Assembly: GCF_003931855.1 (NCBI RefSeq)
Contig: NZ_CP034248.1
Location: forward strand, 248,001-312,000
Direction of reading: 5' to 3'
Source: Paenibacillus lentus
GTDB taxonomy: Bacteria > Bacillota > Bacilli > Paenibacillales > Paenibacillaceae
DNA length: 64,000 nucleotides
Part shown: piece by piece, positions 56,115-63,797 of the stretch
Position numbering within the stretch: position 1 is the stretch's first letter
Layout: each line of letters opens with the position of its first letter
Translations under genes and position numbers: made by a program
The notes under the pieces: model-generated
The model's input: only the letters and a program-made list of their open reading frames with translations
Told to the model about the DNA's origin: nothing
The model's database searches: none

Positions 56115-56486
56115 CTATATATTACTTTCCAAAAAGCCATAAATGGTTACATCATGTTTCCCGAATGTCGCTTCACAAAATTCAGCAGGATAAAAATCTT
56201 GACCTGTTAAACATAATTTTAACCTATCTATTACGTATTCTATAACTTCGTCTTCTAATTGTAGAAGCAAACCAGATTCACAGTAACTTAATTTATCTTG
56301 CTCATTATTGCATGATATAGTTAAATACTTAATTTTTTTACTACCAATATTCGATAACTCATCTAGCTCTAAATTCACATTTTTTCCTTGAACGGTTTCC
56401 TGAAACGCTCCAATAAGGTGATTTACTCCATTATTATCAAACCTCAAATGAAAAGAATATCTACCATTTTTATTAATACGAATCAT
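56115..56486 (-). CDS. Candidate immunity protein, acidic, 123 aa
   Basis: The small protein starts at ATG 56486 with AGGGGTG upstream. It is hydrophilic and acidic (ELDELSNIGS, QLEDEVIEYVIDRL) without membrane segment or known motif. It lies immediately downstream, on the same strand, of the toxin-remnant cassette (57955-58545), separated only by the IS3 element. Position, size and charge are those of immunity proteins that neutralise a polymorphic toxin. I cannot name the family. Confidence 0.5.
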   Translation of the reverse strand: MIRINKNGRYSFHLRFDNNGVNHLIGAFQETVQGKNVNLELDELSNIGSKKIKYLTISCNNEQDKLSYCESGLLLQLEDEVIEYVIDRLKLCLTGQDFYPAEFCEATFGKHDVTIYGFLESNI

Positions 56487-56622
56487 TCTGTTCAGTTCAC
56501 CCCTATTCTATTAATGGTGCGTGCGGGTTAACCCCCTAATATTGGACACAGCACCTCTTATTCGAATGATTGCATAGAATCGCTCGATGTTTCATAGTTT
56601 TTCATCTGATGACGATCATGCC

Positions 56623-57534
56623 TTACACGTTGATTTCCTTGGGTCTTACATTGCCTTGCCGGACTGCTTCCATGTATTCGTACGGCGACATATCATATAT
56701 GCTTCCATGGATGCGATTGCGATTGTAATTGTAGATAAAACCGCTAACGATCTTATATGCCTGTTGGTAGCTCTCAAAATCGTGGCGCTGGTAACATTCC
56801 GATTCAAGGATCGAGTGAAAAGACTCGATGTGGGCGTTCTTATTCGGCGTCTTAGGCGGTATTCGTTCGTGGATAATTCCAAACTGTTCACAAGCCTCCG
56901 CAAACCGATGGCTAATGAACTGTGGACCGTTATCCGATCGAATAATTGGTCGATTCGCCTTGTCAAAGAGCTGGCGCTTCATTAGTGCCTCCTGCGTGAT
57001 TTGAACCAGATCCTTAGCCTCGCAGGACAAGCCATGATGATAAGCAACAATTGCTCGGTCGAACACATCGATGATGCTCATCAGGAAGAAAAAGCGCTGT
57101 TCACCTTCGAGCCAACCATACTTAATATCCGTTTCCCACAGTTGATTGGAAGCGGTAATAACTTTGTTATTTGCGAGTCGTTTCGGATGCTTGGCCTTGA
57201 GCTTCCGCTGAGGGCGAAGCACATTCATTTTCTTGCACAGCCGATAGACTTTCTTCTTGTTAATCACAAGGTGGTGCTGGCGCCTCAGCATCTTTGTCAG
57301 CTTGCGGTATCCGTAGACAGACGTGTACTCATCGGCCAACAGCTCCATGATCCACTCACAGATTTGCTCATCGCTAATTCGCTTGTTGTCTTGCGTATAT
57401 GAGTAACCAGGCGCGGAGCGACCGTTCCTGAGGATTCGCTCAGTTTGCTGATTCGGGCGATTCACATGTGCATAATATGTGGAACGCTCCACTTCCAGAA
57501 TGCGCAGCACAAGGCTGATTGAATAGCCCTGCAT
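56623..57534 (-). CDS. IS3-family transposase OrfB (catalytic part)
   Basis: The 303-aa product has the HTH_21-type start and an integrase core (rve) with the three acids: WETDIKY (Asp), RSDNGPQF (Asp) and HIESFHS (Glu). Its frame continues upstream without stop to the A8 run of orfA, so it is probably made as an OrfAB fusion through -1 frameshifting. The frame is intact. Confidence 0.8.
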   Translation of the reverse strand: MQGYSISLVLRILEVERSTYYAHVNRPNQQTERILRNGRSAPGYSYTQDNKRISDEQICEWIMELLADEYTSVYGYRKLTKMLRRQHHLVINKKKVYRLCKKMNVLRPQRKLKAKHPKRLANNKVITASNQLWETDIKYGWLEGEQRFFFLMSIIDVFDRAIVAYHHGLSCEAKDLVQITQEALMKRQLFDKANRPIIRSDNGPQFISHRFAEACEQFGIIHERIPPKTPNKNAHIESFHSILESECYQRHDFESYQQAYKIVSGFIYNYNRNRIHGSIYDMSPYEYMEAVRQGNVRPKEINV

Positions 57535-57554
57535 GATGTATTTCTGCGAAATTT

Positions 57555-57881
57555 CTATTTTATCCGCAAGTGTGGGTTCGTTTTTTTTAACAGGTCACGG
57601 AGGATTTCCCTCTCTAGCGCCTGCTCTGCATAGAGCTTCTTGAGCTTCTCGTGCTCCTTCTCCAAGGCTGCATAATCTGAGGCTGTAGGAACGAATGAAG
57701 CATGCTTCAAAGCATCGCCATCCAATTCGTCAAGATCCTTGCGTTTCAATTCTCTTGCCCAGCGCAGCACCATCTTCGGATCAAGATCATGCTGCCTGGC
57801 TACTGCCGTCATATTGCCGATTTCATGCCCCTTGGATACAACCTTTTTCTTGAAGTTCAGATCATACCGTTTTCTTTCCAT
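57555..57881 (-). CDS. IS3-family transposase OrfA (DNA-binding part)
   Basis: The 108-aa protein has a helix-turn-helix (MTAVARQHDLDPKMVLRWARELK) and a leucine-zipper-like C-terminus (ALEKEHEKLKKLYAEQALEREILRDLL). Near its 3' end lies a run of eight A's on the coding strand (57588-57581), the slippery site from which the orfB frame continues as ...LKKNEPTLADKIEIS. Confidence 0.8.
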   Translation of the reverse strand: MERKRYDLNFKKKVVSKGHEIGNMTAVARQHDLDPKMVLRWARELKRKDLDELDGDALKHASFVPTASDYAALEKEHEKLKKLYAEQALEREILRDLLKKTNPHLRIK

Positions 57882-57954
57882 TGCGTTCCCCTCCGACTGA
57901 TTTCATTCTATCGGAATAAGGGGTGTACTGTCCAAGTTCATTTGGGGGCTAAAT

Positions 57955-58545
57955 AGAGGCCATGGAGCACACTTATACCGTACTTCTCTTTCATTTCTTT
58001 TACAATATCATCCGTACTTCGTTTCTGTAAAACACGTATTGCCACATCTTCTGTTAATTCATCAGACCACCCTAAGCTCTTTGCGTTTTATAAATAACTA
58101 TATTTGTTTCCCAATTTTCACTAGTTAAATAAGCTGGAATATTCTCTAATTCCCAGCGAAGTAGTACTTCTTCAGGTACCTGTCGATATGAATGCATGAC
58201 TTCCGCTGAATGTCTCAACAACCCTGGAATTAAATCTTCGGAGCCACTAGTAAATGACAACTGTCGGGCACTTGTCATCATCTTTCCTAAAATCCAATTG
58301 CTATAGTAAGCCAGTGTCATCTCTTCGGAAATCTGTATATTAATCATACCTTGTTCTAATAGAGCCGCTATCTGTTTTAATTGATGTAAAGATCCCAAAG
58401 CAGGCATAGCAAGAATCCTTCCCCGAACAGGAACTACCGCAGTTACTTGTAATACACCTGCTTGCAGTGCCACGCCTACCGCCTTATTCGCTGGCCCTCC
58501 CAGCGCACTCAATAAGACGCCTGTCATTGCTGGAATCGAACCCAC
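57955..58545 (-). pseudogene. Headless VgrG-toxin cassette, broken by frameshift and IS3-A
   Basis: The first frame (58545-58072) matches residues ~140-290 of the toxin protein at 59216-60889 (GSIPVMTGVLLSALGGPANKAVGVALQA; LAYYSNWILGKMMTSARQ; SYRQVPEE) but has no N-terminal VgrG part. It stops at YKTQRA. Another frame continues NAKSLGWSDELTEDVAIRVLQKRSTDDIVKEMKEKYGISVLHGLYL and runs to the IS3 boundary. So the toxin C-terminus is frameshifted and then cut by the element; the candidate immunity gene lies beyond it at 56115. The start (GTG) has no ribosome site. Confidence 0.65.
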
Positions 58546-58563
58546 CAGCTTATTTCTTCATGC

Positions 58564-58610
58564 AAAAAAAGCTCATTCCTACCCATAATGCAGGTTGAAA
58601 AGAGCTTAGC
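58564..58610 (-). terminator. Cassette-border hairpin, copy 3 (terminator of toxin-immunity pair)
   Basis: Read leftward, GAGCTT (complement of 58602-58607) and its partner GAGCTTTTTT enclose a loop, followed by T's. It ends the immunity gene at 58694 and lies 20 bases before the next headless cassette. The core AAAAAGCTCATTCCTACC recurs at 60901. Confidence 0.65.
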
Positions 58611-58693
58611 AAAGGTTATCAAGTATAGTAGAGCATCCTTACTCGTCAAGCTGCTACCGTAACTCTCATATGGATTTTCTTTAATATCCCCAT

Positions 58694-59212
58694 TTATTGC
58701 AGTTGAATGTTACGTAAAATCTTTTTTACTCTATGGCGTAACTTTTGTGAAGCCCATCGGGTATTTACAATTTCAAATAGGATTTCTTGTAATTCACATT
58801 GTTGTATGCGAGGCAATTCTACAAACCAGTTTAGTGCTAAGTCTGCCCAGTAATCTGATTGTTGCTCTAAACCAATTTTAACAATTTCAGCAAATGGAAA
58901 GATGTCCTCTAACTCAATATATAGCTCATAATTTCCTAAAGATTCTTTTAACAAGTTATAGATTGTCGTTCGTGGTTTTTCTAATAATACCAATAAACGA
59001 AGATACTTCCAAGGTTCATCTAATATCCTTAATCCTTGCTTCTCATGAACGACCCAAAAACCATATGTTGATAAACCAATTATCGTCTGTTGTTCCCCAA
59101 TTGGCATAAGCGGAATCCACTCTATTGACATGTCAGAATCCACCAGTTTGGTAGTATTAAAATTATTAGAAGATACTTTACTTTCGATTAGAGATTTCAC
59201 CTTATTTTTCAT
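58694..59212 (-). CDS. Candidate immunity protein of the Ntox43-like toxin, 172 aa
   Basis: The gene starts 3 bases after the toxin stop codon and is co-directional with it, the usual toxin-immunity arrangement. The protein is soluble and largely helical. It has acidic stretches (LYIELEDIFPFAEIVKIGLEQQ) and a basic C-terminus (RHRVKKILRNIQLQ). No known immunity family is recognised. A hairpin terminator follows at 58564-58610, so the pair forms a unit. Confidence 0.6.
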   Translation of the reverse strand: MKNKVKSLIESKVSSNNFNTTKLVDSDMSIEWIPLMPIGEQQTIIGLSTYGFWVVHEKQGLRILDEPWKYLRLLVLLEKPRTTIYNLLKESLGNYELYIELEDIFPFAEIVKIGLEQQSDYWADLALNWFVELPRIQQCELQEILFEIVNTRWASQKLRHRVKKILRNIQLQ

Positions 59213-59215
59213 AGT

Positions 59216-60889
59216 TTACATCCCCCACAACTCGTGTTCCACTGGCAATCCATAGTTTTTCATTACCTCTGTAAATTGATTTCTCACCTCAGTAGTCCAA
59301 TTTTGCCCGTAGTGACCACTATTTTCAGTTGTATAGATTTCTCCATTTTCCCCTCTGGTAAAGGTTCCACCAACCACATTTTTTTCATCAGCATTTATTG
59401 TCTGGACTAACCTTTGGTGAGGAGAACCAACAAATTTCTCATCTTTAGGTTTACCAACAACAAATGTACTTGTTTCAGGATCAAATATAAACTCAATTCC
59501 TCCCTTTTTAGGATAATAATTTTTAATAGCTTTAACAGAAGGAGATAAAGAGTTTACCCCAAGAACACCAGAAGTTGGCCCTGACCCTTTCCAAGTTGGA
59601 ATATTAACCGTCCTCTTAATTTCGGGAGACTTATTCGGGTTATTCGACGAGGTCGATGTTTCTCCCTTCTTCTTATACTTTGGATCACTAAACCCGTTAG
59701 GGACAATTCCTATATTTCTATTTCCTCGGAAACTAATACCTAAATTATAATATTCATAAAGTAACCCGCTGTAAATAATAGCAACCTTTTGTGCCTGTGT
59801 TAGCTTTTCTCCACGCATATTATAGCCTTCACGTGCCAGCTTTGTTTGTTCCCTCACATATTCCGTAATGGGATCATTATTATCTAAACTGTTACCAGAT
59901 GGTTTAATTACTCCTTCTCTTACAAGTTCAGTGTAAATTAAACTGAGTCGAGCTGCTTCCCGATCTGTACGCCCTTTTTCACTTAAAACCCATGTGCTTC
60001 CCATTAGCGTTTTTTGATATTTACTAAAATCGTAATCACGGTATTTTTCAACTGTTGTAAGCTCTATACTGCTAGCGTGTTGATCTACCCAACGACTTCT
60101 CATATCTTCGGGAACCTGCTGGTAGGATTGATACATGTCCTCCGACTCTTTCAATACGTTGCGAACGAAATCCAATGGGCCATCTGAATATAACACTTGA
60201 CGCGCACTCGTTAACATCTTTCCTAAGATCCACTTGGTGTAGTATGCCTGTCTTTCTTCCTCGTAAATCTGCTGGTCGATCAGTCCCTGCAAGAGCAGAC
60301 CTGCTAATTGCTTTAGCGGATGCAAAGAATTACTAGCAGATTTCTTGGCTTTCCCATCACTTCGCAAAGGAACTCCCGCCGCTGCTTGCAGCGCCACGCC
60401 TACCGCCTTATTCGCTGGCCCTCCCAGCGCACTTAATAGGACGCCCGTCATTACCGGAATCGAACCCGCCAGCTTCGACTCCGTAGCCAACATGTTATTG
60501 GCCGCGGCTTCAGCAGCCGGACTCGTAATTTTGGCTGTAGGAGCATTTCCACTCCCCGTATGGGACGCTGCAGATGATTGGGATGCTTCATACGCCTCCA
60601 CACTCACTATCTCAGGCTCCCATACGGGAGGAAGGTCGGTGACAAATACCGGGGCCTTTACCGTCCCTTCCTGCTCGATCACTGGGGCTTTGAGGTCTGT
60701 TTCACCATCCAGCACCATGCTGCTAGCTCCGCCCTTGAGATACAGCGCTGTCTCAGCTTTTAGCGATAGTCCTTTCCCCACCTCCAGTTTAAAGTTGCCA
60801 CCTTGAATTGCAACATTCCCCGGACTGCTGATGGCAACGCCGCCTGTTTCATGGAGCGTAATAGATACTTTGCCTGTGGATCGTTTCAT
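59216..60889 (-). CDS. Orphan VgrG C-terminal part with Ntox43-like toxin domain
   Basis: The 557-aa protein lacks the base (gp27/gp5 OB) part of VgrG. It opens with a gp5-type spike repeat (ITLHETGGVAISSPGNVAIQGGNFKLEVGKGL). A Pro/Ser/Ala-rich linker and a conserved trafficking-like region (140-290) follow. The last ~110 residues (GGIEFIFDPETSTFVVG...SPHQRLVQTINAD...GGTFTRGENGEIYTTENSGHYGQNW) resemble the polymorphic-toxin type 43 domain, a predicted nuclease. I put the start at ATG 60889 (MKRSTGK), but no ribosome site is seen and a terminator hairpin lies directly upstream (60901-60945). It may therefore be a silent reserve cassette that needs recombination onto an intact VgrG head. Confidence 0.6.
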   Translation of the reverse strand: MKRSTGKVSITLHETGGVAISSPGNVAIQGGNFKLEVGKGLSLKAETALYLKGGASSMVLDGETDLKAPVIEQEGTVKAPVFVTDLPPVWEPEIVSVEAYEASQSSAASHTGSGNAPTAKITSPAAEAAANNMLATESKLAGSIPVMTGVLLSALGGPANKAVGVALQAAAGVPLRSDGKAKKSASNSLHPLKQLAGLLLQGLIDQQIYEEERQAYYTKWILGKMLTSARQVLYSDGPLDFVRNVLKESEDMYQSYQQVPEDMRSRWVDQHASSIELTTVEKYRDYDFSKYQKTLMGSTWVLSEKGRTDREAARLSLIYTELVREGVIKPSGNSLDNNDPITEYVREQTKLAREGYNMRGEKLTQAQKVAIIYSGLLYEYYNLGISFRGNRNIGIVPNGFSDPKYKKKGETSTSSNNPNKSPEIKRTVNIPTWKGSGPTSGVLGVNSLSPSVKAIKNYYPKKGGIEFIFDPETSTFVVGKPKDEKFVGSPHQRLVQTINADEKNVVGGTFTRGENGEIYTTENSGHYGQNWTTEVRNQFTEVMKNYGLPVEHELWGM

Positions 60890-60900
60890 CACTATAACCA

Positions 60901-60945
60901 AAAAAGCTCATTCCCACCTATAAACGGGTAGAAATAAGCTTTTAA
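60901..60945. repeat. Cassette-border hairpin, copy 4, directly upstream of the toxin gene
   Basis: AAAAAAGCTCATTCCCACC with AATAAGCTTTTAAT forms a stem and is followed by ATTTACAACGCTA, as at 56018. Read leftward it is a terminator that precedes the toxin start. Confidence 0.6.
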
Positions 60946-60997
60946 TGAGTTATTTACAACGCTAGTATGTCACATGAATAAATATAAAGTAGCTACC

Positions 60998-61107
60998 TCA
61001 ACCACCAACGATCTCATTTCGTGCTGCATATACTTCTGTAATCATTAGCACGCCAAGTTGAAATCCACGAATAAAAGAAGCAGTAGAGTAACCAAGACCT
61101 GGTCTTA
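60998..61107 (-). pseudogene. C-terminal fragment of a DUF6809-like gene cut by IS3-B
   Basis: The minus frame encodes STASFIRGFQLGVLMITEVYAARNEIVGG and a TGA. It is almost the same as the end of the remnant at 54892. The fragment is open to the left border of the IS3 element at 61108. The rest of the gene is not on the other side of the IS. Confidence 0.6.
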
Positions 61108-61143
61108 CCCCTGTCAAGTAGACAATAAAAAAAGAGGATCAAT

Positions 61144-61857
61144 TTATGCGGCGATCGCTTTCCGGTACTCAACTGGAGAACGGTCGCCGAGTTTTTTTTG
61201 GAAACGCTCATAATTGTAAATTTCAATATATTCCTCAATGAGACGACGTGCTGAATGCTGGTCGTTCGGACGTTTAAGGTACAGCTGTTCGGTCTTCAAA
61301 TGGGAGAAAAACGACTCCATGCAGGCATTGTCATAACAGTTGCCTCGCCTTGAGTGGCTGCCCTGGAGCCCTTGTGCGAGCAACTGAGTCTCGTAAGCCT
61401 TGTGCGTGTATTGGAAGCCTTGGTCAGAATGTAAGACTGCATCCTTGCGAGTACCGAGTTGCTTTACTGTGTCCAGCACAAGTTGTTTGCTAATGTCTTG
61501 AACAGGGACTTTCACGACAGAAGGCTTGCGCCCTGCATTTGGACGCTTCTTGCGGATGACTGACCGGATCCCGAGCTCACGCATAAGCCGTCTGACTTTC
61601 TTGCGGTTAACAAGCAATCCTTCCCTACGCAAAGCCGTACACATACGGATGTAACCGAAATAGGGCCGCAAACGGTGAATGGCAAGTATATGCTTCTTCA
61701 GATCAGCATCTCGCTCCTGACGTTGTTGCTGGTTACTTAGAGCAGCTTTCCACTTGTAATACCCGGCACGAGACACTTCAGCAATCTTACACAGCATGAC
61801 TATCGAGTGGGTCCCAATCATTTTTTCGATGGTCCTAAACCGGGCTTGCTTATCCAA
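61144..61857 (-). CDS. IS3-family transposase OrfB
   Basis: The 237-aa integrase core has FQYTHKAYETQL, a DDE pattern with SDQGFQYTH (Asp) and CMESFFSHLKTE (Glu), and the N-terminal HTH_21-type RPYFGYIRMCTALRREGLLVNRKKVRRLMRELGI. Its frame is joined to orfA at a run of six A's and a G (A6G; 61893-61888), the usual IS3 slippery site, giving the fused OrfAB. The start codon annotated in the frame (TTG) is not needed. Confidence 0.8.
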   Translation of the reverse strand: MDKQARFRTIEKMIGTHSIVMLCKIAEVSRAGYYKWKAALSNQQQRQERDADLKKHILAIHRLRPYFGYIRMCTALRREGLLVNRKKVRRLMRELGIRSVIRKKRPNAGRKPSVVKVPVQDISKQLVLDTVKQLGTRKDAVLHSDQGFQYTHKAYETQLLAQGLQGSHSRRGNCYDNACMESFFSHLKTEQLYLKRPNDQHSARRLIEEYIEIYNYERFQKKLGDRSPVEYRKAIAA

Positions 61858-62156
61858 CTTCCCTCCCCATGTAGATTCGGATTGAGCTTTTTTAGATATT
61901 CGACCTGCGCTTTCAGATGCTCGTTCTCTTCCTCAAGACTGCTGAAGTGTTTTTTCGCCCAACGCCCCCGATAATCCTTGAACGATTCACCATTCATATG
62001 TTTGCGTACCCAAGTTACAATCTGAGCATCGCTTTTGATCCCCAACTTTTCCTTGATCTGAGTATAGCTCCATTGCTCTTCAATTCGTAAACGAACGGCT
62101 TCTCGCTTCGTTTCTTCGTCGTATCGATTAAACTTCTGACCCTTCTTTGGTGACAT
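61818..62156 (-). CDS. IS3-family transposase OrfA
   Basis: The 112-aa protein has an HTH (SYTQIKEKLGIKSDAQIVTWVRKHM) and a C-terminal zipper-like segment (SLEEENEHLKAQVEYLKKL). It overlaps orfB by 40 bases; -1 frameshifting at A6G within EYLKK yields the active transposase. Confidence 0.8.
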   Translation of the reverse strand: MSPKKGQKFNRYDEETKREAVRLRIEEQWSYTQIKEKLGIKSDAQIVTWVRKHMNGESFKDYRGRWAKKHFSSLEEENEHLKAQVEYLKKLNPNLHGEGSWISKPGLGPSKK

Positions 62157-62231
62157 AGAAAAATCCCCTCCGGTCTACAGTGTTGAATTCATGATATCAT
62201 GAACTCTTTTTTCACTGTCTACCGTAAGGGG

Positions 62232-62398
62232 ATAATATCAGACATCAATTCCCACAGTACCGTTTTTTCATTTGATGACAGAAAGAAGCATCTCATATAA
62301 CTACCTTTTGTCCGTTCTCCTACATATTCAAATGCCCCTTCATCATTAATAAACTCAAATTGATCCTTGATCTCATCTAGCCATTCATGAAGCGCCAT
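62232..62398 (-). pseudogene. 5' part of a small gene cut by IS3-B
   Basis: ATG 62398 follows GAGGATGAG. The frame gives MALHEWLDEIKDQFEFINDEG then AFEYVGERTKGSYMRCFFLSSNEK and KTVLWELMSDI before the IS boundary at 62231. It looks like the start of a small acidic protein, possibly an immunity protein. The missing 3' end is not found to the left of the IS. Confidence 0.55.
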
Positions 62399-62498
62399 AA
62401 CTCATCCTCATTTCCTGATTAAATTAGGGCTATTCTTACCCCTTCACTTTCTCTATACGACAGGATGTCGCGGCAGTTAAGTCCTGTATAAAAAGAAA

Positions 62499-62520
62499 AT
62501 CCCCGCACAACGACGGGGAT
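62499..62520 (-). terminator. Terminator of the 99-aa gene
   Basis: ATCCCCG (62499-62505) pairs with CGGGGAT (62514-62520), followed leftward by TTTTCTTTTT. A textbook stem and U-run. Confidence 0.8.
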
Positions 62521-62523
62521 AGG

Positions 62524-62823
62524 TTAGCCAAACAACGGCAAATATTTACGATAGTATTCTATATGATCGTCGGATAGCCGCCAATCATACTGATTTAGGA
62601 ATCGAGCGACTTTGGCTAAGACTTGATTCCGATGAACGACATCATTGTGCTTCGATCTAGCAAGGTAATATGCAAGGCTTAGCTCGACTTGCTCCTGTGA
62701 CATCGGGTCTTTGACATACTTGACGAAGATACCGACAAGCTCGTCCATATCATCGGAACAATGTCCTAACACATTCTCCCGCCGCATCAGGGCTAAAGCT
62801 GTATCTAAAGGTAGTCGTTTCAT
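62524..62823 (-). CDS. 99-aa protein of unknown function
   Basis: From ATG 62823 (GGGAGGG upstream) the protein begins MKRLPLDTALALMRRENVLGHCSDDMDELVG; a longer frame to 62889 begins with a basic stretch (RTKRPRRRRREG) and no ribosome site. It is helical and has no recognisable motif. It lies downstream of a 57-aa HTH-like gene with which it may form an operon, and ends at a strong terminator. Typical of accessory or phage-like genes. Confidence 0.55.
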   Translation of the reverse strand: MKRLPLDTALALMRRENVLGHCSDDMDELVGIFVKYVKDPMSQEQVELSLAYYLARSKHNDVVHRNQVLAKVARFLNQYDWRLSDDHIEYYRKYLPLFG

Positions 62824-62909
62824 GGATGCGCCCTCCCTTCTGCGGCGGCGGGGGCGTTTAGTTCTTGCTGAACGCTCCATTTCCTCCATAATAGATACTG
62901 CCGCTGTGC

Positions 62910-63083
62910 TTACTGCTCATCATAGCCGTTCTGTACCATGACATTCAGGATGGCGCGGGGGATGGAATCGGTATAGCCATACAAGCAACTACGAAACCTT
63001 TCCCAAGAGATATCATACAGGACAACAAACGCTCGATGTGTTAGCCCTAGCTTCTGAATGCATTCTTTCAAGGGATGCATCAT
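62910..63083 (-). CDS. 57-aa small protein, HTH-like
   Basis: ATG 63083 is preceded by AAAGGAG at good distance. The product, MMHPLKECIQKLGLTHRAFVVLYDISWERFRSCLYG then YTDSIPRAILNVMVQNGYDEQ, looks like a degenerate Cro-type helix-turn-helix. It is too short to be assigned. The strong ribosome site and the operon-like position upstream of the 99-aa gene support expression. Confidence 0.55.
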   Translation of the reverse strand: MMHPLKECIQKLGLTHRAFVVLYDISWERFRSCLYGYTDSIPRAILNVMVQNGYDEQ

Positions 63084-63401
63084 GATAGATTTCTCCTTTC
63101 AAGTTGTCTTCCCTTATAGGTTAGACACTCTACAGGCAGGAATCACACCAGACATATAGAAGCATAGGACGTTTTTGGATCTTGAATTTGTCACAACGGG
63201 AGTAATCCATGAATAACTAAACAGAAAAATAGTAACGGTAACTCCCAAATGTATTTGCTTGGATTTCCGCATCCTGTCACACTATTTGGATTAATTACCG
63301 ATTCGGTTCAAGCTTCGCAGAGCATAAATAATTGAATTTGCTTGGCTTCGTTATCCCCCACCTGCTAATTGGGCGGTGCGTGATGCGGCACTATAACTAA
63401 C
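63084..63401. other. Intergenic region without a gene
   Basis: I see no protein-coding frame with a ribosome site and no stable RNA. The stretch separates the toxin-immunity unit at the right edge from the small HTH-like gene. Confidence 0.4.
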
Positions 63402-63782
63402 TCATTGCCTTTCCTCGAAATTATAGCCTCCTTTTCTTGGAAGCAACTCTTCAAAGTCACAAGAAGCTATCGCCTTATAACCAGCATCCCATAACTTTAT
63501 CAATAAATTAGATACTTCTACAACGAAAGCATTATTCTCTACATTTTCAGCAGGCTCAATTTCTAGACAATACTTGTAATATAGAAATTCATCATTCCCT
63601 AGATTCCTTCTATCTTCGTCGAAATCACCATTATTGAAAATATAAATATCTGCTTGTTCTGTAGAAACGTTCGAGCCACTAATAGTTCCGTATACATTTT
63701 TAGATACTATTTCTATAACCGCACCTTTTTCAGCATCAGTATCTAAAAATATTTTTGTAAATAAATCAATGTCTTCATCCAA
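63402..63782 (-). CDS. Candidate immunity protein, strongly acidic, ~126 aa
   Basis: The gene follows the toxin-like gene to its right after about 15 bases. I place the start at TTG 63782 (GAGGTG six bases upstream); a GTG at 63791 in the same frame overlaps the ribosome site. The protein is rich in Asp and Glu (DEDIDLFTKIFLDTDAEKG; NNGDFDEDRRNLGNDE; EIEPAENVENN) with a CDFEELLPRKGG tail. Acidic small proteins in this place are typical immunity factors. The family is not recognised. Confidence 0.55.
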   Translation of the reverse strand: MDEDIDLFTKIFLDTDAEKGAVIEIVSKNVYGTISGSNVSTEQADIYIFNNGDFDEDRRNLGNDEFLYYKYCLEIEPAENVENNAFVVEVSNLLIKLWDAGYKAIASCDFEELLPRKGGYNFEERQ

Positions 63783-63797
63783 TGAAATCACCTCAAA

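Larger units (their letters stand above)
56533..57947 (-). mobile_element. IS3-family element A
   Basis: Two transposase frames on the minus strand (orfA 57555-57881, orfB 56623-57534) are enclosed by imperfect inverted ends. At the left, CCCCCTAATATTGGACA is followed by CACCTCTTATTC. At the right (read inward), CCCCCAAATGAACTTGGACA is followed by CACCCCTTATTC. The outer borders are accurate to a few bases only and no clear target duplication is visible. Confidence 0.7.
61108..62231 (-). mobile_element. IS3-family element B
   Basis: 1124 bp bounded by imperfect inverted ends: CCCCT-(N)-GTAGACA-A-T-AAAAAAGAG at the left (61108-61136) and CCCCTTACGGTAGACAGTGAAAAAAGAG inward at the right. It carries orfA (61818-62156) and orfB (61144-61857), both on the minus strand. 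No target duplication is apparent; both neighbours are truncated genes. Confidence 0.75.
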
